A stretch of DNA of 64,000 nucleotides, taken from assembly GCA_047967505.1 (NCBI GenBank), contig CM106538.1, one strand, 5' to 3'. The translations under genes and the position numbers were made by a program. The DNA comes from Dipteris shenzhenensis (lineage: Eukaryota; Polypodiophyta; Polypodiopsida; Gleicheniales). The notes under the pieces are model-generated. The model did not search any database. It had not been told where the DNA came from and saw only the letters and a program-made list of their open reading frames with translations. Within the stretch, counting starts at the first letter, position 1; the number at the start of each line of letters is the position of its first letter. Below are positions 34,101-42,929 of this stretch, piece by piece.

Positions 34101-37100
34101 TCTTCTTTCTCAAGGCACAAGCTGCGGGTGGGTGGTGCTGAGGCACTTTTGACAGTGCAAAAGAAAGGACAGAGCCGGTGCTATGCTTGTAGGAAGAGAG
34201 CTCACCTGGCCAAAGATTGCAGATCGAAGGACAAAGGCAAATCAAAAGACAAGTACGAGACTCTTGACAAGTTTGATGATCCTAGGGGGCAGCCCTTGCC
34301 TAGGATACTCAGATTGTTCTTGCTTTCTAGCAATAAGGAATGGGTCTCCACCACATGATACAACCAAAGAGTGTGGCAGGCAAAGGCTTGGGAGACAAAG
34401 CTACGAACTAGATGTGTTCACAAGTTCATTGCATATAAGTAGTAGAGACTATGGACAAGATGTGTTTAGAGTTCATTTTTTTGGCATTCCTGGACATGAT
34501 GTGTTCACCAAAGGATCTTGGGTGTGATGCGTTATACAGCTCAGCATTCTTAACTTCGGAATTCCATGCACATTGGTATGCGAAATCACAACTCAACATA
34601 TCAGTTTGCTGTTCGAGGTGGCATTATGTTTCAAAGATTCGGGTTGTCAGGTGCTCTCTCCGAGGTGAATCCAATATTCACGTTGCTGGAGGGTCCAGGG
34701 TTGCATCTTCATCAGCTTTCTTCTTTGGACTTTGTGCTCACTATGAGCTTTAGAGAGGGTATTAGAATTTAGGGCATCTCATGAGTGAGCTTCTATGTGG
34801 GTGTGCCTACCTTGGAAAGGAGTACTATTTTCTCTGTATTTGGGTCTGTTTCAGGTTGTATCTGGGGCTGTATTGGGGGCTGTCTACCCAGGGCTTGGGG
34901 CCATATAACCAGTCCACCAAGTTGACCTAACTCAATCGGGCTAGTCAGATGACCAAGGTCGGCTTAGCCGACCTGACCTAGGTCAGGTTGACCAACCTGA
35001 TCTGGGTCGATTGACTGTCGCTGGGTTGGCTACTTGAGAGCCTATTTATAGGGCCTTTCCTCCCAATTGTAGGTGTCCCATTTCCACACACACACACACA
35101 CGCAGAGTTTGGGCACTATTTTCCATGCTGTAACAAGAGCTTCTTGCCTCAGACTCTGAGTCACACTCTTTCTCTCTCTCATGCTGTCTTGTGCTTTATG
35201 CTTCCGCAATGTGCTTGGTGGTGGAATATTACTTATATTTTCTCATTCAAGTTGTGTTTGGAATGGGTAGAAAACGCTCCATCTTTGGGGGACACATTTT
35301 CCTGTGACTTCATGGACTTTTGAAAGCATCACTTGTCTCGACTGACAAAGTGTTTGATTGATGAGGACATGATTGTCTAAAGAGGGAAGTAAATTAAAAA
35401 ATTTCTTCGTGTATGAGAAGATAAGCAGTTGAAGGAAGTAAAAATACATTGCTTGCAGCTAACTAGGTACTTATGCGTTCATATGCATGCAAAATGTCAA
35501 AGGGCTCGAGAGAGACTGCATTTTATGGCTCATGATCAGATGGACATTCTGAAGCTAGAGGATTCAAAGGAGTGAGCTGGATATGTATTTAGCCTAGTAT
35601 AAGCTGTGGCTTGACATGTTGAAAGTGGGTGTCACTTAATCATTGTGTAGTATACTATATTGGGCATATACGGTAAAAAACTGTAGGGGTGCTCAGGTGT
35701 GGTGGTAAGCTTATTGCGTAGAGCATAGAGCCAAGGCTTTCTTTAGTTGGGCTTGGGAGCTGTTTTGTCAGGGAAGATGACATAACCATTGTTCTAAGAT
35801 GTGTATCCGAGCTCGGTATTTTCACAGCAGCAGGAATGCTAGATCAAAGGACGACTAGAAAGTTATGCCACCTGAAAGATATATAACAGGGGCTTGCATG
35901 TGATTACAAGTAGCACTGTAAAATGGTGTGCGGTAGAAGAGTGAATATGTTTAATTGTAAGTTGGTTTGGGGATCCTGAATTCCTTGATCAAGAGTTCAA
36001 GTTCTACTTATTTCTACTTGTTTGCATTTCGATCCTTGTACCTCTAAGCTTGTAGTTTCACGATTCTCGTCAAAGTTCCTGTCCTCAAAGCACCATGATC
36101 CTGGACGTGGGTAGTATGGTGTGTCTCGAGCAAGATGAGAAAATGCAGCGGATTATTACTATTCTTTCTGGCAGCTGCATTTTGCAAGAATCTGTCAGAA
36201 GGCCCCACTTACGTTTTTGCTTACTTGTAATGTAGAGCAGGCTACTAGCAGGCGCTATTGTTGCTGATCGAATACGGATGGATGTTAGAACGAAGCTAGG
36301 GTACACTTGCTCAGTGGTGATTCCATATGACTTCATCCTGTTACATTTATATTGAAAGTTGCAGCATTCCTTTTCACTAGTCATATATTTTTGTTCAGTC
36401 CTTTAAAATGGTTTCAGTACCTTAGAAAGCAATGTCAGAAAATCACCTAATAAAACATACAACTGGGAAAATTTCCATCCTTCTCAAAGTACTGTGGAGA
36501 TTTTTAGTTGCAATAATCAGCAGCAGGTGAGCTGGAATCTATGCTAATAGAGGATCTATGGAATGATAATGATACTATCTGACTCTGCAAATAAAAAAAT
36601 CAGTACTCCATGTATGAATGAAAGTTATTATCGAGAGTCGTGATTTTGTGAAAATCGTGAAATTTCACTACTTGGTCCCTCATAGCAGTCAATGAATGTC
36701 TTAATGGTGGTCCTCTATGGACTAAAGCTAAGAAGAGGAGGAGATTGTGTAATAGCAAAGGGAACTATTATCTGACTATAAATGTGGAAGCGTTTATGGA
36801 AATGAAAGGTACACAAACTCATGTGCTTGCTTCTGTGGGTGTATGTGAGGGGGTGTGGGATTGGGTTGCAAATGCTCCTCCCCCGGTAGAGAGTATTTAT
36901 TGTTTATTCTGTTTGCCAATAGGCTGAGATACAACTATTTTGTGCAGCATGTGACACTCTTCAATTTCACTTACAGCTGCCAAGTCTTCTGAAAGCTTCT
37001 CTTTCTTTCAAGTTGCCCTGATCACGCCTGTGGCAGCCAATAGTTGAATCAGGGGTAGCATGCAACAAGGCTGGATTGAACCAAGGAAGCACACAAAGGC

Positions 37101-39864
37101 ATCCCCTGTAAAACAACCAACCATTATGAATGGTGTAATCACGGGCTGCTTGTCCAATGTGACTTTTCAACCTTTTGTTGTCCATTGTCTTTATCATTTA
37201 GGATGTTCTTTCCATGTTCCACTGTGTGCTCTTTCATGCGCCACTTTTGAGTATTACCAGCTGTAATAAACATATAAGGATTGTACCTTTGTAGTGATGC
37301 TCCTGAATTGCAGAGTTGTGCAGTCTGACGTTATGCATGAGATCCGCATGCTTGGGTTGGTTTCCATCCCCACCATTATGTTCAGCTCCTGATGACCTGC
37401 ATTCACCTTGATATTGGCAAATAACTTTGTTACTGCAGGAATGCATCATTTCTGTGTCCCATGGCCACTACTTGTGTGCTAGGCATCTCAAGTTCTGATT
37501 GCTCTCTTACGTAGGTCTGTGTTTGGTAATCATGTGAGTGTCTAGGAATCGACCTGGGTATGTCATTTGAAAAGACAAGTGTTCTGAATCCAACAAGGCT
37601 GCTCAGTGCATTGTGCTTTTCCACACCCACACCCATGCTTACAGCCTCGTGCCTTAAACAAAAGAAAAAGTCTCATGCTGTCCATTGTCTTCCACTGCTA
37701 TGGATTTCCATTCTTTACCATGCTGGTAGTCAGAGTGGAGATTGGAAGTGGCAGAGAACAAGTAGGACGCCCAAGCCAAGCAAGATAAGTATGCTCATGA
37801 GCAAGGAAGGAATTTGGAGTCTAATGATGGGAATTATATTAAGTGCATTTATTGCCATGTGAGTACATATATGCCTTCTTGGAAGACCAATATAGCAAGC
37901 CCACACAAGTACTATGGTCCCTACAAGATTATCTAAACGGTCATGGATGTTGTTTGAGCTGCGACCCAATTCTTAGATCCATGACGTGTCTCATTTCTCA
38001 TTGCGACATGTCCATAATTGGACTAACTAGCGCCTAACCAAGATTGGACTGTCTAGGGTTAACGCCAAGCTAACCTATGATCTTGGATTAGATCTCGGGT
38101 TAGGGTGTGGTCTAACCCAGGGTTTGGATTAACCTAGGATTGGGACTCGAGCTAGCATTGATGAGGTTAGATCTTGTGGATTGTGCTACCCTAAGAAGGG
38201 CATGGCTATCCCAAGATTAGCAGACCTAATAAGGGAAAAGGCATACTCTAGTATAGTAAAGCTACTTTATGCATGCAACCTAAGTTTAGGGCATACTGCT
38301 AAAGATAGCCAATGCTAGGCCTATAAGTATGAGCTAAGGGCTTTGTCTTCGGGGTCCTTGGAGTTGGAGCCTTCTCTGGACGGTGAGGGAGCAACAACTA
38401 AAGGAAGAGGCATGTGATATGGGACGCATGCCTTGACCTTGACGCTGGCTAGCTCTTGTGGTGGTCTAGACCTTAGGCTCAAGGGTGGCTCGATGTTATG
38501 AGCCTACGAGTGGGAGGTGAGTTGCTAGCTCAAACACCTATGGGTTGTTTGTGGATTGTCCCGTAGTGTTAAGACTCTGGTTCGAAGTTGAAACCCTTTA
38601 GAGTCAGATGGTTACTTGACTTGGTTTGGGGCTGTTTTAGTGGGAACGGGCAAGTTTTCTCAAACTTGCCAATTTTGGACGAGGAGGATGCATCCTCTTC
38701 ATTTCTCGGCCAATTATGTGGCTCAAAATTTAAATCCATAGTATACTCACAATAGTTAATCGAATAGAGGGGTTAGTAACTCCTACATTGCAAAACAATG
38801 TGGTACCTAAAGAGCATCATTTATGATTGTCTTCTTCAGCCACACTATATAGTTTTTAGGGAAAATTTCTTTGGAAGGGATAATTATAATATTATAAAAG
38901 AGGAAAGAATTGTTATGGGGGGTTAATTTAGAATGCTAAGGGATGTTCGGTGCTTGGAGAGGGGTAAAAAGGGAAAACATTAGAGAGGCTTTATAAGTCC
39001 TCCCCCTTCTCATGTATACATTGTGTTTTGGTGTGATCCCTACTCTCCCAAATGTACTTCATAACTTCTCTTGCTCACTTCTCACTTCTCCCTCTTCCCC
39101 TTTCCTTTCAGCTCCTTCATTTCTACCATCATTTGTGAAATAAACCAAGTCAACTCTTAAACTCATTTGTTTTCTCAAGACAGGGACCTTGAAATTGCTT
39201 ATCAAACTATCATTTGTGGGTTCTTTGTTTTGACAGGGAATAGCGACAAACAAACTACTTTCTAAGATTGCATCAGCTAGGCATAAGCCAGATCAACAGA
39301 CCTTGGTGAGTTTTTTTCTTTTCATTTTTGGATGCTGGGGTGGATCTCACCTACAGAGAAGATTTCTTGCAATGATGTTTTGTGAAAAGCTACAAATCAC
39401 TTTACACGATCTTTTATAGTTTGTTCTTGCTAAGGATTTGCTTGTATAATTTTATTTCTTTCGCCTTATTTCATGGTTTTATTGTAAATGCTCCCTAATA
39501 GGTTTCTCGTTTATAGATCCCACCAAGGGCAGTAGGTGACCTCATGAATACACTTCCGTTAAAAAAGGTCAAGCTGTTGGGTGGGAAGATTGGTGAGGTT
39601 TGTATTACTTTATATTTCCATTTGACACCTACAATATTTACTACAAGATTTATTGAACATAGTTGTGCTAAGTCTTCCACTTTGGTTTTTTGCTTCTTCT
39701 GCTTCTTCTGCTGCTTCTTTTTTCATAGGAATTCTCTGTGAAGTGGGGCTGCAATACGGCTGGAGAGGCTCAAAGAGTGCCACTAAAATCTTTGTTGGCT
39801 TCTTTTGGTGATCGTTTGGGACAATATGTCTATGCAGCAGTAAGAGGGATTCATGAAGATAAAG
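22074..39864 (+). CDS. POLH: DNA polymerase eta (Y-family translesion polymerase), exons 1-9, 3' part not in window
   Basis: Nine plus-strand exons splice into about 310 residues of a Y-family polymerase. Polymerase eta copies past UV photoproducts in the nucleus. Motif I is [13 protein letters not shown] (catalytic Asp; exons 1-2). Next are [15 protein letters not shown] (finger, with the Tyr and Arg of the Y-x-A-R element) and [10 protein letters not shown]. Exon 4 holds [13 protein letters not shown] with the S-I-D-E catalytic pair. Exons 6-7 give [19 protein letters not shown] (T-C-S-x-G-I-x-x-N-K block), exon 8 [13 protein letters not shown] (helix-hairpin-helix thumb), and exon 9 a segment ending [11 protein letters not shown]. 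All eight exon junctions keep frame with GT/AG borders: 22146-22310, 22449-23054, 23163-23533, 23627-23923, 24082-36240, 36317-39236, 39306-39516, 39598-39728. The little-finger domain and C-terminus are missing. Exon 9 ends in phase 1 with no partner found. Eta rather than kappa or iota follows from the CPDL and SLERYRQAS blocks. Confidence 0.9.
22311..22448 (+). CDS. POLH: POLH exon 2
   Basis: Acceptor gggagcag, 46 codons from VEQVRLG to SEALRK, donor gtacga. It carries the finger-domain [15 protein letters not shown] block that contacts the incoming nucleotide. Confidence 0.9.
23055..23162 (+). CDS. POLH: POLH exon 3
   Basis: Acceptor tttcag, 36 codons from [10 protein letters not shown] to SLERYRQ, donor gtgcat. 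Between the two conserved blocks there is a loop ([18 protein letters not shown]) longer than in animal polymerase eta as I recall it. Confidence 0.9.
23534..23626 (+). CDS. POLH: POLH exon 4, catalytic SIDE motif
   Basis: Acceptor gctgcag, 31 codons ASRCVFEIF to YLDITRQ, donor gttgtt. It contains [12 protein letters not shown], the motif III Asp-Glu pair that binds the catalytic metals. Confidence 0.92.
23924..24081 (+). CDS. POLH: POLH exon 5
   Basis: Acceptor tatcag, [16 protein letters not shown] to DTAER plus two bases (phase 2), donor gtgatt. This is the variable palm insertion between the SIDE motif and the LL-x-x-A block. Its phase matches exon 6 at 36241 across the 12.2-kb intron. 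Confidence 0.85.
24240..25690. other. AT-rich intron sequence, no gene
   Basis: AT-rich intronic stretch. A 76-codon minus frame (24805-24575) reads smoothly ([20 protein letters not shown]) but matches no family I know and has no partner around it. Confidence 0.4.
26009..26211 (+). repeat. 5' LTR fragment of outer LTR retroelement
   Basis: Matches 35,022-35,214: both share agcctatttatagggccttt, then cctccca, a cacaca tract, agtttggg, atgctgtaa, aagagcttc and tgcctcag, a CT microsatellite and a ttatgcttc end. It is followed at about 26213 by tgggattagagcagctg, a degenerate primer-binding site. The left boundary is truncated or diverged. Confidence 0.7.
26143..26171. repeat. (TC)n microsatellite inside outer 5' LTR
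   Basis: About 14 TC dinucleotides in a row; the partner LTR has only a short tctctctctc tract at about 35169. Confidence 0.9.
26752..27062 (+). repeat. Gypsy element 1, 5' LTR
   Basis: Begins tgtaatgaaggggagaaatg and ends ...ttcattgca just before the primer-binding site. It contains a TATA-like tatatataag (about 26,824) and long CT-rich runs. Confidence 0.7.
27064..27076 (+). promoter_or_regulatory. Primer-binding site, gypsy element 1
   Basis: TGGTATCAGAGC, complementary to the 3' end of plant initiator-methionine tRNA, the usual primer of plant LTR retrotransposons, directly after the LTR. Confidence 0.85.
27077..28169 (+). other. Gypsy element 1 leader
   Basis: Non-coding leader between PBS and gag. 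It holds a TTAGG-rich stretch (about 27,735-27,900) with irregular spacing and a C-run at about 27,906-27,924. Short frames here have no recognisable content. Confidence 0.5.
28170..30302 (+). pseudogene. Gag of gypsy element 1, broken
   Basis: Starts near [19 protein letters not shown] (28,173) and runs in several frames. A Gln/Met-rich stretch (28,451-29,008) is followed by the capsid-like part with [15 protein letters not shown] and [12 protein letters not shown] (29,034-29,465). The last frame (29,655-30,302) contains the nucleocapsid zinc knuckle [17 protein letters not shown] (about 29,853-29,905). Gag packages the element RNA into particles. At least three frame breaks. Confidence 0.7.
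30303..30834 (+). pseudogene. Aspartic protease region, gypsy element 1
   Basis: Active-site block [13 protein letters not shown] at about 30,354-30,392, with the catalytic Asp in D-S-G. It is followed by a second half reading [11 protein letters not shown] and [13 protein letters not shown] (about 30,572-30,606), the usual G-x-D-W-L block. The halves are split by frameshifts near 30,410 and 30,560, and the frame ends at 30,832. Confidence 0.75.
30835..31631 (+). pseudogene. Reverse transcriptase, gypsy element 1, internal deletion
   Basis: Plus-strand blocks [36 protein letters not shown] and [18 protein letters not shown] are clear RT motifs. The catalytic block reads [10 protein letters not shown] (about 31,302-31,334) where active gypsy RTs have F-x-D-D, so the first Asp is Asn. 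The stretch between CMCID and KGA lacks the Y-R-x-L-N-x-x-T-x-x-x-x-Y-P part, a deletion of roughly 20-25 codons. The thumb follows ([33 protein letters not shown]) to a stop at 31,629. Confidence 0.85.
31632..33195 (+). pseudogene. RNase H and integrase, gypsy element 1, broken
   Basis: RNase H remnant ([30 protein letters not shown]) is followed by the integrase zinc region (CLPCQQDK) and the DDE core. The core has Asp in [10 protein letters not shown] (about 32,364), Asp in [13 protein letters not shown] and Glu in [11 protein letters not shown]. The C-terminal part has [11 protein letters not shown] and, in another frame, [20 protein letters not shown]. Stops at about 32,217 and 32,715 and frame changes near 32,300 and 32,950 break it. 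Integrase inserts the cDNA into chromatin. Confidence 0.85.
33196..33405 (+). pseudogene. Chromodomain of gypsy element 1
   Basis: After a stop at 33,195 the frame reads [20 protein letters not shown], then NSWQPESIA and a TAG at about 33,377. This is the Y-L-V-K-W-x-G-L-x-x-x-x-x-S-W-E pattern of chromovirus chromodomains, which steer integration to chromatin marks. Confidence 0.75.
33486..33672 (+). repeat. Gypsy element 1, 3' LTR, truncated
   Basis: Starts tgtaatgaaggggggaaatg and follows the 5' LTR through cctactctctctcccaatct with about seven or eight differences, then diverges at about 33,672. About 125 bp of the LTR end is missing. Confidence 0.75.
33690..34360 (+). pseudogene. Copia-type gag remnant of the outer LTR element
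   Basis: The plus strand reads [20 protein letters not shown] (about 34,062-34,120), then [20 protein letters not shown] ending D-C-R-S-K. That is a C-x2-C-x4-H-x4-C zinc knuckle at about 34,168-34,215 and a Lys-rich tail. This pattern is typical of copia gag. A frame change separates the halves. Protease, integrase and RT of this element are not recognisable before its 3' LTR, so it was mostly deleted. Confidence 0.6.
34957..34988. repeat. Two adjoining near-perfect palindromes
   Basis: GGTCGGCTTAGCCGACC (34,957-34,973, one central mismatch) runs into ACCTGACCTAGGTCAGGT (34,971-34,988, perfect). Further GGTCGG, GTTGACC and CAACCTGATC variants lie within 34,910-35,020. Confidence 0.85.
35022..35214 (+). 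repeat. 3' LTR fragment of outer LTR retroelement
   Basis: Partner of 26,009-26,211. Similarity starts at gggttggctac and runs to ttatgcttccgcaatgtgct, with a (CA)n tract at about 35,082-35,101 that differs in length from the left copy. Confidence 0.7.
35220..36240 (+). other. Intron 5 distal part, no gene
   Basis: Non-repetitive-looking intron sequence between the outer 3' LTR and exon 6. No supported feature. Confidence 0.4.
36241..36316 (+). CDS. POLH: POLH exon 6
   Basis: Acceptor tagagcag, 76 bp (1 + 25 codons). With the two bases of exon 5 it reads [19 protein letters not shown], then LGYTCSV, and passes in phase 0 into GIATNKLL of exon 7. This is the conserved G-A-x-I-V-x-x-x-R...T-C-S-x-G-I block. 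Donor gtgatt, the same as at exon 5. Confidence 0.88.
36317..39236 (+). other. POLH intron 6 with a gypsy scrap
   Basis: Intron of 2.9 kb. About 37,750-37,960 resembles the integrase C-terminus of gypsy element 1: the broken frames contain [15 protein letters not shown] and [10 protein letters not shown]. The stretch 38,040-38,170 is rich in GGGTTAGG- and CTAACC-like strings without regular period. The rest shows no feature. Confidence 0.5.
39237..39305 (+). CDS. POLH: POLH exon 7
   Basis: Acceptor ttgacag, 23 codons [13 protein letters not shown] to PDQQTL, donor gtgagt. The G-I-x-x-N-K-x-x-x-K-x-A-S block is diagnostic of Y-family polymerases. Confidence 0.93.
39517..39597 (+). CDS. POLH: POLH exon 8
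   Basis: Acceptor tttatag, 27 codons [17 protein letters not shown] to LLGGKIGE, donor gtttgt. It carries the thumb helix-hairpin-helix (L-G-G-K-I-G) that holds the DNA minor groove. Confidence 0.92.
39729..39864 (+). CDS. POLH: POLH exon 9, last exon seen
   Basis: Acceptor ttcatag, 45 codons plus one base, [15 protein letters not shown] to [11 protein letters not shown], donor gtggct. It corresponds to the end of the thumb before the little finger. The next exon should start with two bases completing a codon and a K-P-x-x-L-P-K-T/S type block; I could not find it to 64,000. Confidence 0.85.
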
Positions 39865-40165
39865 GTGGCTAAAAACATTTCTTGCCTACTATTTTAACAA
39901 CTTGCAAACATAAAGGCGTAATCAACATATCTTGTGTTTCTCATAAGAACAACATAGGATACTCCAATCTCTTATAATTAAAATGGTGTTCTTGCTCTAA
40001 CATGAGATTTCTATTCCACTTTTAAGCTACATAGTTTTATTATAATCAATGGTGTTCTCACTACTAACATGAGATTTCGATTCCACTTTTAAACCGCAGG
40101 GTTACACCCATATTCATGTCCCACATGCACTGAGGTTCTCAATTGGTTTGTTCTGGGTATCTTCA
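39865..40165. other. AT-rich intron start with short duplication
   Basis: The string aacatgagatttctattcca (about 40,000) recurs as aacatgagatttcgattcca (about 40,067), a duplication with a period of about 67 bp. No gene. Confidence 0.5.
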
Positions 40166-40169
40166 CACA

Positions 40170-40510
40170 GGTTATAGGTTGAGACGAGACGAAAAAAGGG
40201 CATCCCACGTGACAGACGAGTCTGTACTTTATGTGATATGCAGAAGACTGAGATAGAGGATCACTTTGCATTCATATGACAGCATTGTCTATTCAGTAGC
40301 GGTTTTGGTCCACTCTCAGAGAGTCCTGACACATCCTGATCAACAACGGGTGGCTTCAGCCTTCTTTCGTTCTTGAGGCCCAAAGACATAGAGATCGGCT
40401 CATACAAGCACATGTGGAATCGACAAAGCTCAATCAGAGCACGATCATGGACTTTCTTTGGTGTCTTGAGCCAAAGACCATGAGCCAAAGACCACATGGG
40501 ACCAGATGTA
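40170..40510 (+). pseudogene. LINE 3' fragment (zinc-knuckle end of pol), plus strand
   Basis: Plus reading gives KGIPRDRRVCTLCDMQKTEI, then EDHFAFI. This is the I-P-R-x-x-R-x-C-x-x-C...E-x-x-H-F pattern that ends many plant LINE pol proteins. Stops follow. The rest (to about 40,500) reads as scattered pieces such as RPKDIEIGSYKHMWN. Confidence 0.5.
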
Positions 40511-40519
40511 GCAGAGAGC

Positions 40520-41440
40520 TAGAGGGCATGACGGTATAGATATGACCCCAGGTGGATACTCATATGATGACTTCAGACATATCCTCTCTTTTCGATGTGG
40601 GGAGAAAACAACTAGAGTGATGATTGCACTAGTCAAACACCAGGCTACTTCACAGAGTCTATACAAGAGGAGGGGATGTGCCTAGACAGGGCGTGCATCA
40701 AGGGTGATCCGATCATTGGTTTTCTTCCTTGACGTCAGCCTTCACAAGATCGAGGTCCACTATCAGATGAGCTCCTCTTGTCTGTCCTAAGTCGTCTAGT
40801 GGAGTTAGTATCATAGACAATATACATAGGTTTAATCGCTCGGATTGTCGATTGATCAATTGGTAGATGACTAGGGGCTCGCCGCTCCTCTATGTTCCTG
40901 TTTTGGGTCTTCTCTCTCTCACAGTGACAACATGCTTTTTTACTTTTTTCTTGTCAAGGGCATTAGCTTTGGGTATGGGTATCCGTTTAGTGGTCCCACC
41001 CCTTAGCTTTGGTTTTCTTTAGTCTCATAGACCCTTTGGTCTTTTGTAGACAGTAATAAACTTTCTTTCTTTCTCGAAAGTTAAGGTGAAGAGGCTCCTC
41101 ACGTCTTGGAGATTTTGGAGGTGACAAATGGGACCTTCTAGATACACCATACAAGAGGGATGGGTCCCAAAGTGCAACCAAATATAGCACTATAAGACAT
41201 GGAAAGAGCAATATGCAGATGCATTCTCAATCTTGATCTAAAGCACGAAGGATTATGTGCTTTTGCTAATTTGTTTGGTGGATATAGCACATGCTGCTTG
41301 GACTATTATGAAGGAGTAGTACGAGACCAATAATTCCACGATGATACTAATGTGTCGACGTTGGGAGTAGGTGAAGAGGTCTAGGAGCTCCTCAACAAGG
41401 TGATTCAAGACTAGTTAGCCTCAATAGGTGAGAACACAAA
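40520..41440. other. No clear gene; probable retroelement debris
   Basis: Short frames on both strands, none with recognisable motifs. CT-rich patch at about 40,908-40,920. Confidence 0.35.
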
Positions 41441-42420
41441 TACCAAGGCATGGCCCACAGGTTCACAGTCCGATCTTGTTTGAGGAGCTCAGAGTCATGG
41501 TCCTAGAAGAAAAGGTATGGATGGAGTTGTATGATGGCTTTGTGAAGGCATGGCCCACAAGTTGACAGTCCGATCTTGTTTGAGGAGCTCAGAGTCATGG
41601 TCCTAGAAGAAAAGGTATGGATGGAGTTGTATGATGGCAATAGATGCTGTGGCAATTGCTCTCGACTTTCCTTTACCCTCCTTGCTCGATCTCTAGAGAA
41701 GAAGGATGGCCAAGATGAAGAGTCTTGAGATTCAAAGAAGAAGATCATCAAGTGTTTCTACTACAAAAAAATGGTTAACTACACCAAGAGGTACAAAAGA
41801 AAGCAATGGACAAGGTCTCAATTGTCAATCTTTGACAGCTCTACTCCGTCATAGAATGGGATATTAGGTTGGAAGAACATATTTGCAATAGGGATGGCAA
41901 GGTCGATGCTAGATGGTAAGGGACTAACCAAAGATAAAGCTGTCCATACTATAGTGTATATATACTCAGTTGGAGCTCAACAAAGGCAATAAATGGAAGT
42001 CTCCCCATGAGGCAATCATTCGGCTAAAAAGCGTTCTGTCAAGCATTTGAAGATTTTCAGCTCGAAGCGCTTTCTGCATGTTTCACTTGAACACATAACT
42101 AAATTGAAGTGAAAAATCAAGAATGTATTTTCATATTATACGGTGTAGAGTCAAAAGTGTATGTCTTTGCAATCCAACCACTCAGAAGATTGTGGTTTGT
42201 AAAGACAACGTGCTCCAAGAGCACTTCCCAAGTGCACAATTCTGTAGGAAATTGCTGATGGACGAGCAATTGATCTTGGATACTAGGCCTAAGGAAGAAG
42301 AAAAAGAGGAAGAACCACGAGAACTGGTTGAGGTCGTACGAGCATCGGAGCCATGGCAACGAATATCTCCTACTAGAAAGGAGAGACCTCCCAGATGGTA
42401 CATGCATATCTTGGCACATC
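41440..42420 (+). pseudogene. Ty1/copia relic: gag end joined to integrase C-terminus
   Basis: The plus strand holds a degenerate zinc-knuckle segment KCFYYKKMVNYTKRYKRK (about 41,751-41,804; the second and third zinc ligands are lost). Later, in 42,123-42,420, it reads LCNPTTQKIVVCKDNVLQEH, the integrase C-terminal Y/L-x-P-x-T-x-K-I-V-x-S-x-D-V block. A Glu-rich linker and a P-x-R-Y-like segment just before where RT should begin follow. The protease and integrase core are missing, and so is RT, so this is a deleted copy. Confidence 0.6.
41446..41640. repeat. Tandem duplication, period 100 bp, in copia relic
   Basis: aaggcatggcccacaggttc at about 41,445 recurs as aaggcatggcccacaagttg at about 41,545. 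The copies run through gaggagctcagagtcatggt and gagttgtatgatggc with two substitutions. Confidence 0.88.
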
Positions 42421-42929
42421 AATTGATTTTCTTAATCCTCTCCGGAGGTTACATAGGTTACAAAACCACGATATTGGACTTAAGCTCTAGTCTGGGGGTT
42501 GGTAGAGAATCAATGCTCCACCCTTGGACATTCACGCGCTGTCTCCATGGAGGCTACTTTGCACATCTCTTTGTGCCTTGTTGTCTTGTATTGCCCACAG
42601 TGGAAGCATTCATTGCTTTTCCATAAATCCATTGCATTTTTTGTTATGTTGTCGTGCCAAATGTGAAAAACTAAAAATCATCTTCATGATAGCTCTTGTA
42701 CTTTAGGCTAGAACTCCAAAAGTTCAGGCGCTTTCTCAACATTCTAGAATGCTTGAGTGCTCGGGTGTGCTCATTCTAGACACCTTCAAGCATGCAGACA
42801 GTCTTTGCGGAGAAGGTGAGTATCGAGGAATGTATGATCACCATACAAGAAGAAAATATAGAAGACGACACAGGTGATGTCAAAGTAGATTTGCCGAGAT
42901 GGCCTTGTGTCAAAGGAGGTTTTGATCCC

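Larger units (their letters stand above)
24082..36240 (+). other. POLH intron 5, ~12.2 kb, filled with nested LTR elements
   Basis: Donor AAG|gtgatt at 24081/24082 and acceptor tagagcag at 36240, both keeping frame. It contains a relic outer LTR element (about 26,009-35,214) with a gypsy chromovirus inside it (26,752 to about 33,672). The other POLH introns seen are 131-606 bp, except intron 6 (2.9 kb). Confidence 0.85.
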
